This document shows positions 55,581 to 63,408 of a stretch of 64,000 nt of DNA, piece by piece. This stretch comes from UBA6627 sp965248675 (GTDB lineage Bacteria; Chloroflexota; Dehalococcoidia; UBA2979), in contig CBDFJZ010000008.1 of the NCBI GenBank assembly GCA_965248675.1, positions 1,054,001 to 1,118,000 of the forward strand, given 5' to 3'. Each line of letters opens with the position of its first letter. Position 1 is the first letter of the stretch. The translations under genes and the position numbers were made by a program. Below the pieces are notes generated by a model. It saw only the letters and a list, made by a program, of their open reading frames with translations, searched no databases and had not been told where the DNA came from.

Positions 55581-55651
55581 CAGAGCGTGACGTTGCCCGT
55601 GGCCTTGAGTCGGTCGATGAACCCGCCCCGCCAGGCGGCTGCAGCCGTCAA
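54812..55651 (-). CDS. Chimeric transposase: phage HTH leader fused to IS-A catalytic domain
   Basis: 279 aa in one open frame. TTG start with GGGGGG upstream; residues 1-22 (TAAAAWRGGFIDRLKATGNV) come from the phage small-terminase-like gene found at 44990. From WRWKSRRRSGRPRIPAEL onward it is IS-A transposase with D (WAADRC), D (IRDRDRS) and E (AIAERV) intact. It is the only IS-A transposase frame with a plausible start and no stop or frameshift, although it lacks the usual N-terminal ~80 residues. It could act in trans on IS-A ends, but this is speculation. Confidence 0.65.
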   Translation of the reverse strand: MTAAAAWRGGFIDRLKATGNVTLWRWKSRRRSGRPRIPAELRQLIVRMATENPRWGAVRIVGELRALGFDVSARTVSRYRQQALRRPPRQSWRTFLRNHASSIWAADRCTVQTLTFRTRSVFVVIDHGRRRIRHWNVTEHPITPWIWRQMIEATAWGQQPGFLIRDRDRSDGGDFIARARRIGIETILTPLRAPNANAIAERVIGTLRRECLDHVIAVNERQRRRVLGEYVQHYNAMRPHRSLALDSPERRKPLQRMPSQRVDSKPVPGGLHHEYRWAA

Positions 55652-55703
55652 AATTCCCCCCTTTTTTTAGGTGTCACCTTTTGTCACCTCTGACGCCTCG
55701 CGG

Positions 55704-55904
55704 TCAGTCATTCTTGTACTTCGCCAGCGCGTGCGCGTACACCCAGATAGTAGCCTCGAGGGCCTCGCGCGCAGGCAACACCGGGCGATCGCGCTCGACC
55801 GCCTTGTGGTAGTCGCCGATTGCGGCCCAGACGGGGCCGAGTAGCTCGAACTCCCGGATGCACGCCTGGCAATTCGCGGCCCGGATCGAGGAGCTGGAGA
55901 AGTC
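55704..55904 (-). pseudogene. Phage-like gene, C-terminal fragment
   Basis: 66 codons: CQACIREFELLGPVWAAIGD, YHKAVERDRPVLPAREALEA and IWVYAHALAKYKND. Fused upstream in frame to an IS-A internal piece. A short frame (MTDREASEVTKGDT) follows before the chimeric gene, as before the 45-kb genes. Confidence 0.45.
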
Positions 55905-56240
55905 ACCCCAGGCGGTCGCCTCGATCATCTGCTGCCAGATCCAGGGCGCGTTCGGATGCTCCGTGACGTTCCAGTGCCGGATGCGGCGCCGGTCGTGGTC
56001 GATCACGATGAGCACGTAGAGCGTGCGGAAGGCGAGCGTCTGGACCGTGAACAGATCGGCGGCCCAGATGCTGGACGCGTGGTTGCGGAGAAACGTGCGC
56101 CACGACTGGCTCGGGGGTCGCCGCAGCGCTTGCCGGCGGTAGCGACTCACGGTGCGGGCGCTGACCTCGAAGCCAAGGGCACGCAGCTCGCCGACGATGC
56201 GGACGGCGCCCCACCGCGGATTCTCAGTGGCGACCTGCTC
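55905..56240 (-). mobile_element. IS-A internal fragment (copy 6)
   Basis: Matches IS-A copy 4 from WGAVRIVGELRALGFEVSAR to WIWQQMIEATAWG; both ends are missing. The open frame runs into the phage fragment downstream. Confidence 0.8.
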
Positions 56241-56454
56241 CTTCGATCGGCGCGCACCAAATGCTACTCGTGAGGTAAAGCGCGCGCGGTCGCCTCGGGC
56301 GGGTCGCGACCGTTGCCGGAGACGAGCACGTGAGCCGGGGCGATCCGCGCGGACCACTGACATGAGCGTGCTGCAGGCTGGCCTGGTTATGCAAAATAAT
56401 GTGTGCAATATACTCAGGGCGCGTCGTCCGTGAGGCCCGCCTCGGCCGCGCACT

Positions 56455-56675
56455 TAACCTCCAGCGGTGTCATTGCGACGGCCTGGCCGTCGAGCAGTTC
56501 GACAGCCTGCTCGAGGCGCAGGTGCTGCTCGAGGACTGGCGGATCGAGTACAACACGAAGCGCCCGCACAGCAGCCTGGGCTGGCTCGCCCCGGCTGCCT
56601 GCGCCGAGCGCTGGGAGGCTCAGCTACACGCTGGACTCTCATAAGCGGTGGTCTCGCAAAGGGGGTCCGGTCAAA
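56455..56675 (+). mobile_element. IS3-family right-end fragment
   Basis: OrfB tail LAVEQFDSLLEAQVLLEDWR, EYNTKRPHSSLGWLAPAACA and the end CGCAAAGGGGGTCCGGTCA. Same element as at 23527-23650, opposite orientation. Confidence 0.75.
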
Positions 56676-57405
56676 GCGGGAGGGTCGCTCCGCTACCGGA
56701 TAGCACCTGAGATGGGACGTCCTACTTACTCCCGCGGCCCTCACGGCGCGGCGACGAGAGTCCCAGAGGCGCCCGCGGTCGAGAGGCCTCGGCGCTAGCA
56801 GCACATCTTAGCGACGAGAGGGCTGGAACTTTCGGCCGGTCTCCGCGTTGCGGACCGTGCTGCCGCCAGCGACCGATATCTGGTGCCCCGCGCAGAGGCT
56901 CTGAGAAGGTGGCCTCACCGGCCGGGTGCAGCGGCTACCGCTGCGAGTCTCCGCCTTGCACTGAGCCATGTCCCACCTCCGTTGTGCCTGTACATCGCCC
57001 GCATCTTAGTACGGCGTGGCTGCCTTCCGTACACCCACCCGGCCGGCCCGGTCGACGCGGTCGGTCAGCTCGTGGAGCCGCCGCGAGCGGCCTTACCGAA
57101 CGCAGCGATTGCCGCCATCACGCCAGCCATGTCGCGACTCTTTGCCACCGCCTCGTCCGCCGTCGTCTGAACACGCTGCTTCCTCCAGACTTGCCCAAGA
57201 GCCTCCCTTCCGCTGGTCCGTGGTCTTGGCTCCACACCCGAGCGGGAGCCGTTGCACCGTCGCAGCGTTGTCGCCGACGGACTGCGGCACCCGGGACGCC
57301 CCGACGCGGATGAGCTCCGACGCGCCTCGCCGGTTCCCAATTGCTCCCGAGATTGCTCCCGGAAGCGATCGACGCGCGGGCCATAGTGTTTGAGAACTCA
57401 ATGTT
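56676..57405. other. Non-coding or unrecognised (730 bp)
   Basis: No gene family seen. Contains a 22-bp sequence (57211-57232) shared with 13087-13108 next to the other recombinase. One minus frame (VQTTADEAVAKSRDMAGVMA) looks protein-like but has no start signal. Confidence 0.4.
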
Positions 57406-57419
57406 CATGGGATGAGGAG

Positions 57420-57495
57420 TGGTACGCCGGGAAGGATTCGAACCCTCGACCCTCAGATCCGAAGTCTGATGCTCTATCCGCTGAGCTACCGGCGC
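57420..57495 (-). tRNA. tRNA-Arg (anticodon TCG)
   Basis: Complete 76-nt cloverleaf on the minus strand with encoded CCA. Acceptor GCGCCGG pairs with CCGGCGT, D-arm AGCTCAGCGGATAGAGC, anticodon stem TCAGA/TCTGA with loop CTTCGGA, T-arm GAGGGTTCGAATCCTTC. Confidence 0.92.
57425..57464 (-). repeat. tRNA-Arg att core
   Basis: 40 bp inside the tRNA identical to 45324-45363; the two copies bracket 12.1 kb containing the Cox operon and IS debris. Confidence 0.8.
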
Positions 57496-57525
57496 ACGGT
57501 CAATCTTTACGGGGTACGACGGAGG

Positions 57526-58701
57526 CTACGGGAGGATTCGCGGGTCGTTTGACAGCAGCGCGGTCAGGAACTGGCCCACAACACCTCTGCAACCTGGTTC
57601 GTCGCGTCCCCGTGTGAGTCCCGGCGCGAGGTGTCCGTAGATGTTAGCCGTCACGCCGATGTCGGCGTGCCCGAACACGTCCTGGATCACCCTCAGCGGA
57701 ACTCCCTGCGCGATCATAAACGACGCGCTGCTGTGCCGAGGCTGGTGGAACCGCATCCTCGGCAGGCCGGCTGCCCCAAGTCGCTGCTGGAACCGCCGCG
57801 TAAGTCCGGTTGGGTCTAGTGGGTATCCGTCCTTTCGACAGAACACTAGCCCCCATTCATCACCCAACCACGCCGGTCCAATCGCCAGGCGTTCCTCTAG
57901 CTGGCGAGCGCGATGCGCCTTGAGCTCGTCGACAAGCGGCGCCGGGACCGCGAGCGTGCGTCTGCTGTGCGCGGTCTTTGGCGGGCCGAAGTGGTAGCCG
58001 CCGTCATAGCGTTGCACCGGGCGGCGAACGTGGAGCAGGCCGGCGTCGAGGTCGATGTCGTCCCAGGTGAGAGCGCTCAGCTCGCCTTTACGAAGTCCGA
58101 GACTGAGAGCAACGGCGTACAGGCCGCGGTCGCGATCGTCGGCGACGGACGTAAGGAAGGTGCGCGCCCCGGCGGGCGTGAGGAACGCGCCCTCGGCCCG
58201 CTCCAGCCGGGGCGGCGACACGAGTCGTGCCACGTTCCGCGGAACAAGCCCCACCCGCACGGCTCGCTCGATGGGCGCCCCGTAGCGTCGCGGGGATGTG
58301 CCGAATCGTCGCCGGACTGAGCCCCTGCGCCAGTAACGTCGCGTGCATCCGCTCGACGTGTCCGATCGAGAGACGCTGAGCCGTACCCGGCCGACCGCCG
58401 GGATCAGGTGGTTCTCCAAGTTGATGCGATAGCCCTCGACCGTGCGTGGGCGTAACTCTGCTGCCTTAGTGTCGAGCCAATCGCGCAGGTACGCGCCGAC
58501 GCTGAGGCGGTCGTCGCCGAGGGCGATCCCGCCATCTGCCAAGGGCTGGCCCTTGCGTAGCTTCTCAGCGACCTCGGTGCGGGTCTTGCCATAGTAGTAT
58601 TTGCGCCGGCCGGCGACGAGTTGCACCCCACCACGATCAACGCCAGCACCGGGACGGCGGCGCCAAGGAACAGCCGGCCGCGCGCCTGGCTCGTCGTCCA
58701 C
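57526..58701 (-). pseudogene. Phage-type tyrosine recombinase with compensating frameshifts
   Basis: Integrase of the Arm/core/catalytic type: YYYGKTRTEVAEKLRKGQPL, VGAYLRDWLDTKAAELRPRT, catalytic LSLGLRKGELSALTWDDIDL, KTAHSRRTLAVP, MRFHQPRHSSASFMI and VFGHADIGVTANIYGHL (Tyr). About 40 residues between 58395 and 58270 are read in a shifted frame: one C is missing near 58360-58395 and one is extra near 58272. The correct frame there reads GHVERMHATLLAQGLSPATI. The N-terminal 30 residues are also atypical. HQPRHS replaces the usual HxLRHT. It ends 31 bp from tRNA-Arg, its likely target. Confidence 0.72.
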
Positions 58702-58859
58702 TTCTGAACACGTCCCCTCGCGGGAACGAGGTTAGTCTCGGCGACGTTCGACCGCCGGTGATCGGCGTCCCAGATCAAACGCCGCCGGCTTTGGTTGCGG
58801 CTACGGGTCGTGAGCGCGTTCGGCCGTCAGCGCGAGTGAGCGGGCTGCGCACCCGACTC

Positions 58860-59175
58860 TGCCCCGCGAAGGACGCCGTATTCGTGGATCGGACCGGGGT
58901 TGGCGCGGAACGATCCGTCCCGCGTGCCGTCCGGCAGCAGGCCGCGCATCGCTTGCTGCGGCACCCACTTGTCACGGCCCTCCGAGGTGATCTGGCTGGC
59001 GGGACGGACAGCACCCACTCCGCGATCTTGCGGTCCGACAACGGATCGGCGTACCGGACGTCGGCACGCGCGAACAGGCGCTCCATGTATTCCGCGCTTG
59101 CCGCGTGTCTCGGCTCGACGATCGCGTTGTGACGGCAGCGGCGCGCGGCGCCCGCCGGCGCGGAGGGCGTCACCG
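58860..59175 (-). pseudogene. Asparagine synthase-like C-terminal remnant
   Basis: In two frames: YMERLFARADVRYADPLSDR, KIAEWVLSVPP, then ITSEGRDKWVPQQAMRGLLP and DGTRDG. This matches the AsnB-type synthetase domain (DxRxPxxDRR...LS.P...K...R.A..G.LP). At least one frameshift and no N-terminus. Confidence 0.5.
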
Positions 59176-59343
59176 CGTCTGGAGCGTCACGCTAGAGGCC
59201 GTATCCGGCGACGCGGCGGCGCGGATCCACGGCGGGCGGATCGCCGAGGTGGTGTCGAACTGGCTGGCCAGGGAGGCCGTTGTTGGGTGCTCAAGCTGGA
59301 GGTCGGGGCGGTTAGCCGGACGGCGCAGTGCTCGCGAGGGTGC

Positions 59344-59382
59344 GATTAACAGTCCACTGCTCTACCACTGAGCTACGGGCCC
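59344..59382 (-). pseudogene. 5' half of tRNA-Asn(GTT)
   Basis: GGGCCCGTAGCTCAGTGGTA then GAGC, GTGGA and loop CTGTTAA. After AATC the sequence stops matching any tRNA; no T-arm or 3' acceptor follows. Broken at the anticodon stem, as in some integration events. Confidence 0.65.
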
Positions 59383-59678
59383 ACCAGCAGTATTCACGGC
59401 CGCTCGTGGGAACGGAAGGGCGATCGAATGTGCTCACGGACCCGCCGAGGTCCCTACTAGGCTGGTGTCGGCACTAGGCTGGTGTCGGCTCCGGCGGCTG
59501 ACTTGGCCGAGCAGGCGACTCACCGGCAAGAATCGTCTTCGCCGCGTCGCATCCCCTCGCAAATGGCCGATCGGCCACACGCTGCTCCTTGGGAGCCAGC
59601 CGATCTTCCTCCCAGAGGTCGATGGCGACACATGAATCATGCGCGTAACATCGCGCAGCCGTAGGCGAGGAGGTCGAG

Positions 59679-60479
59679 ATGGACACTGGTAGTGTGCTGC
59701 TGGTCGAGAAGAGCGGGTCGATCTGCACGCTGACCCTGAACCGACCCGGGTCGTTGAACGCGCTGAACCAGGAGCTCGGGACCGCGCTCATCGGCGCGCT
59801 GAGCGACTGTGCCGTGGACGATGACGTTCGCGCGATCGTCATCGCCGGGGCCGGCCGCGCGTTCTGCGCTGGCGATGACATCCGAGCTGGCCGGCGAGCC
59901 GCCGCGGAAGGATTGCCGCGTCCCCGTCGGGACCTCGCGACGAGCGTTCGCTCCGGGAATTACTTCCACTTTGCGCATGCGTTCCGATCGAACCCGAAGC
60001 CGATCATCGCGCGGGTGCACGGCTACGCCTATGGGGCGGGGATGGACCTCACGCTCGCGAGCGACCTGTCGATCGCTGCCGACGACACGAAAATTGCGGC
60101 CGTCTTCGTGCAGAGCGGCATCATCGGGGGGACGGCCCAGCTGCCTCGCTACGTCGGGCTGAAGAAGGCCATGGAGATGCTGCTGCTCGGCGAGCCGGTT
60201 GACGCACCGCAGGCGGTCGAGCTAGGCCTCATCAACTATGCGGTCCCGGCCGACGACCTCGACGACGCCGTCGCGGAGTGGGCGGAGAAGCTGGCGAACG
60301 GCCCAACGCGGATCATGTCGCACATCAAGCTGGCGACCTACCGCGGCCTCGACATGAGTCTGCAGGACGCCGTGATGCTGGCAGCAGCCGTGACCGGCGA
60401 AGCCGGACGCACCGAGGACGGCCCCGAAGGACGATCGGCGTTCCTCGAGAAGCGGCAGCCGGTGTTCGTTGGGCGCTAG
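59679..60479 (+). CDS. Enoyl-CoA hydratase/isomerase (crotonase family)
   Basis: Intact 266-aa crotonase-fold protein. N-terminal LTLNRPGSLNALNQEL, oxyanion-hole motifs AGAGRAFCAGDDIRAG and VHGYAYGAGMDLTLASDLS, and VQSGIIGGTAQLPRYVG near the active site. ATG with GAGGAGG upstream. The usual catalytic Glu positions are not both evident: GIIGGTAQL has Gly where hydratases carry Glu, so it may be an isomerase or another crotonase-type enzyme. Divides intact metabolic DNA from the island. Confidence 0.88.
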   Translation: MDTGSVLLVEKSGSICTLTLNRPGSLNALNQELGTALIGALSDCAVDDDVRAIVIAGAGRAFCAGDDIRAGRRAAAEGLPRPRRDLATSVRSGNYFHFAHAFRSNPKPIIARVHGYAYGAGMDLTLASDLSIAADDTKIAAVFVQSGIIGGTAQLPRYVGLKKAMEMLLLGEPVDAPQAVELGLINYAVPADDLDDAVAEWAEKLANGPTRIMSHIKLATYRGLDMSLQDAVMLAAAVTGEAGRTEDGPEGRSAFLEKRQPVFVGR

Positions 60480-60504
60480 CGGCCGATGGCGGGGATCGGC
60501 GCCC

Positions 60505-60592
60505 GTAATATTCGTAATATTCGCGGCTCGTTCCCGCGCGGGCGAGATCCGCGGGCACGATCGCAACGTTCCGACAATACGCGTAATATGCG
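60505..60592. promoter_or_regulatory. AATATT repeats upstream of the ABC importer
   Basis: CGTAATATTCGTAATATTCG at 60507, then ATACGCGTAATATGCG about 70 bp later. Local AT-rich dyads in a GC-rich intergenic region before the binding-protein gene; possible operator. Confidence 0.4.
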
Positions 60593-60641
60593 CGCGAACA
60601 GAGGGGACAGACGACCCCCACGTGATGATCGGAGATAAGTC

Positions 60642-62378
60642 ATGAGCGAAGCGAATTACTGGTCGAGGCGAGGGCGGATCAGCCGCCGCGGAGTGCTTCG
60701 CGGCGGCGCCATCGGTGCCGCCGGTCTCGCCGGCGCCGTCCTGATCGGCTGCGGTAGCAGCGACGACGACGCAGGCGACGGCGGTGGTGGTGGTGGCGGC
60801 GGAGCCGCGGCGACCGCGACCGAGGCCGCTGCAGCATCGATGTTGACAGACGCCAAATTGACCTCCGCGGTCGCCTCCGACATCGGAAGCGGCGACCCGC
60901 AGTCGCTGGGCGGCACCGGTGGCGGCAACTGGCCGAACACGTCCACCCACTTCGGCCACTCCGACCTGCTCGGCACACACCAGGAGACGCGAGAGCGCGT
61001 CGGGCTGGTCGCGGAGTCGTTCGAAGAGGCGCCGGACCATCTGTCCTGGGTCACCAAGGTCCGGAAGGACGTCTACTTCCACAACGGCGACCAGTTGACC
61101 GCGGAGGACGTTAAGTTTTCGCTGGACCGGGGCGCGCTCGGTCAGGCGGAGTACAACCCCGAGTACAAGGGCGGCCACTCATCCCAGTACGCGTCGAGGG
61201 TGAGCAGCGTCGACGTGCTCGACGATTTCACGGTCAAGTTCAACATGATCGAGCCCGACGTGATCTTCCCCAACCGCAGCTTCCGACTGGTGCCAAAGGC
61301 GCATATCGAAGCTGTCGGTGACATCGAGTTCGCTGAGAACCCGGTCGGTGCCGGCCAGTTCAAGTTCCTCAGTCGCGTCCCCGACTCGGAGCTGGTGAGC
61401 GAGCGATGGGATCGCTACTTCGGCACGTTCGAACAGCCGACCGCCGTCGGTACGCACACCCCCTACATCAAGGACCTGGTGCAGAAGGTGATCCCCGACA
61501 ACCAGGCGCGGTTCGCCGCGTTGCAGGCCGGCGAGGTCGACCTGATTGACAAGATCTCCCCTGACATCGCCAATCAGCTCGCCGGGGATGACGACTTCAT
61601 CGTCCACTTCCTGCCCGGTACGCAGCCAATGCACATCCACATCAACACGGCGCTCGAGACCGACCCCGATTCGGGCGAGCCGAACCCCTGGCGCGATATC
61701 CGCGTGCGGAAGGCGGCCAACCTGGCCGTGGACCTCGATTCGATCATCGCGAACATCCTCACCGGGTCCGAGCGGCCGAGCTTCGGCAGCAACGGTGCCA
61801 GCTTCGGCTTCCCGCAGGATCTGCCCGCCCAGCGCTGGGGCTACGACGTCGACGAGGCGAAGAAGCTGCTGGCGTCCGCCGGTTACGAGGATGGCTTCGA
61901 CGCGGTGCTCAACCTCCCGGTCGGCCGCTGGCCGAATTCGCGGCAGGTGAGCGAGATCGTCGCGCAGAGCCTGACGGACATTGGCATCATCACCAGAATC
62001 CAGGAGCTGCAGTACCAGGAGGTAACCACTCGGTTCAAGGACGATAGCCTCTATCCGCTGAGCTTCTGGGGCATGGCCGGCGGCGACGATCCCGGCGCCA
62101 ACTTCTCCTACGGCTACCACTCGACCGGCAACTACACGATGTCGGTGCCGGACCCGCAGGTGGACGAGTGGATCGAGGCGAGCTCCATCGAGTTCGATCC
62201 GGAGAAGCGCAAGGTGCTGCTCGAGGACATCATCAGGAAGTTCTACCTCGACGCGCAGTGGATCTTCCTCTACGAGCCGATCCAGATCGTGGCCACGACC
62301 AACCAGTGGGATTGGGACTTCTGGGGCAAGACGCTCGGCAACCCCGAGTACTGGAACATGCGTCCCGCGATGGTGTAA
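60642..62378 (+). CDS. ABC transporter peptide/opine-type substrate-binding lipoprotein (SBP_bac_5)
   Basis: 578 aa. The leader has a twin-arginine motif (ISRRGVLRGG) followed by a hydrophobic stretch and the lipobox LIGC, so it is exported folded and lipid-anchored. A Gly-rich linker precedes the domain. Family motifs: LTSAVASDIGSGDPQSLGG, VRKDVYFHNGDQLTAEDVKFS (typical HDG..ltA.DV.fS), FKFLSRVPDSELVSERWDRY and VRKAANLAVDLDSIIANIL. ATG with GGAGATAAG upstream. First gene of the importer, followed by two permeases. Confidence 0.92.
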   Translation: MSEANYWSRRGRISRRGVLRGGAIGAAGLAGAVLIGCGSSDDDAGDGGGGGGGGAAATATEAAAASMLTDAKLTSAVASDIGSGDPQSLGGTGGGNWPNTSTHFGHSDLLGTHQETRERVGLVAESFEEAPDHLSWVTKVRKDVYFHNGDQLTAEDVKFSLDRGALGQAEYNPEYKGGHSSQYASRVSSVDVLDDFTVKFNMIEPDVIFPNRSFRLVPKAHIEAVGDIEFAENPVGAGQFKFLSRVPDSELVSERWDRYFGTFEQPTAVGTHTPYIKDLVQKVIPDNQARFAALQAGEVDLIDKISPDIANQLAGDDDFIVHFLPGTQPMHIHINTALETDPDSGEPNPWRDIRVRKAANLAVDLDSIIANILTGSERPSFGSNGASFGFPQDLPAQRWGYDVDEAKKLLASAGYEDGFDAVLNLPVGRWPNSRQVSEIVAQSLTDIGIITRIQELQYQEVTTRFKDDSLYPLSFWGMAGGDDPGANFSYGYHSTGNYTMSVPDPQVDEWIEASSIEFDPEKRKVLLEDIIRKFYLDAQWIFLYEPIQIVATTNQWDWDFWGKTLGNPEYWNMRPAMV

Positions 62379-62400
62379 GCATCCCAGTGCGCACGAGGCG

Positions 62401-62440
62401 GCCGGTACTCCTCGCCTCGTCCGAGGCGAGGAGTACCGGC
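62401..62440 (+). terminator. 19-bp perfect stem between binding protein and permease
   Basis: Arms 62401-62419 and 62422-62440 (GCCGGTACTCCTCGCCTCG and complement). No T-run. Placed in the gap after the highly expressed binding-protein gene, where such stems reduce read-through or protect the upstream mRNA. Confidence 0.7.
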
Positions 62441-62470
62441 GAAGGCACGCATTGAAGGGCTGTCGCGGTC

Positions 62471-63394
62471 GTGAAGCGTTTCCTGATGTTCCGCATCGGG
62501 CAGTCCTTGATCACGATCCTGCTCGTGATGTTCGTGGTCTTCATGGCGGCGCGGGTGGCGGGCGATCCCGTCACCCTGCTCGTCGATTTCGACGCGACGC
62601 AGGAAGACATCGATGAGCTGAAGAGCGATCTGGGGCTGAACGACCCGCTCCCCGTTCAGTTCCTTGACTTCGTCGGCGATGCGCTTCGCGGCGACTTCGG
62701 CACGTCGTTCCGCACCAGCCGGCCCGCTATGGGTGAAGTCATCGAGCGCGTGCCGGCCAGCCTACAGCTCGCAGGGCTGTCGCTCCTGTTCGCCTTGGTG
62801 ATCTCAATCCCGCTCGGCGTCCTCGCGGCGATCACCCGCGGATCGTCGCTCGACGTCTTCGCCCGGTTCGTCGCGCTCTTCGGGCAGGCCGCCCCAAACT
62901 TCTGGCTCGGGCTGATGATGATCTTCTTCTTCTCGGTCCGGCTCGGCTGGCTCCCGACCGGAGGGCGCGGCGGCCTCGATCACATGATCCTCCCGGCGAT
63001 CACCCTCGGCACGGCAGGTGCCGCCAGTCTCGCCCGGCTCACACGGTCGGCGATGCTCGACGTGCTCAACAGCGACTACGTGACAATGGCGCGCGCGAAG
63101 GGGCTGCCGGGGCGGACCGTGATCTTCAAGCACGCGCTGCGCAACGCGATGATCCCCGTGATCACGATTCTTGGACTGCGGATCGGCACCCTCATCTCCG
63201 GCTCGGTGATCGTCGAAACGATCTTCGCGTGGCCGGGTGTGGGGCGCCTGATCATCCAGGCGATCAACGTCTCTGACTTCCCGGTTGTGCAGGCCGCGAT
63301 CCTGCTTACCGCCTCGGCGGTGGTGCTCGCGAATCTGCTGACCGATATCGCCTATATGTTCATCGATCCGCGAATCCGTTACGTCAGGTCCTAG
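62471..63394 (+). CDS. ABC importer permease, DppB-type
   Basis: 307 aa, GTG start at 62471. Six membrane helices, with the N-terminal ITILLVMFVVFMAARVAGDP motif and the EAA loop DYVTMARAKGLPGRTVIFKH. Also LNDPLPVQFLDFVGDALRGD and DFGTSFRTSRP, typical of dipeptide/oligopeptide permeases. Confidence 0.92.
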   Translation: MKRFLMFRIGQSLITILLVMFVVFMAARVAGDPVTLLVDFDATQEDIDELKSDLGLNDPLPVQFLDFVGDALRGDFGTSFRTSRPAMGEVIERVPASLQLAGLSLLFALVISIPLGVLAAITRGSSLDVFARFVALFGQAAPNFWLGLMMIFFFSVRLGWLPTGGRGGLDHMILPAITLGTAGAASLARLTRSAMLDVLNSDYVTMARAKGLPGRTVIFKHALRNAMIPVITILGLRIGTLISGSVIVETIFAWPGVGRLIIQAINVSDFPVVQAAILLTASAVVLANLLTDIAYMFIDPRIRYVRS

Positions 63395-63408
63395 CGGGAA
63401 GGGCGATT

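Noticed and set aside
58404..58778. Lipoprotein with lipobox-like LIVVGC
   Set aside because: The hydrophobic run is in a frame overlapping the integrase start and continues into Arg-rich shadow sequence; only suggestive.
59456..59489. Tandem repeat as CRISPR or regulatory array
   Set aside because: Only two 16-bp units; nothing CRISPR-like anywhere in the window.
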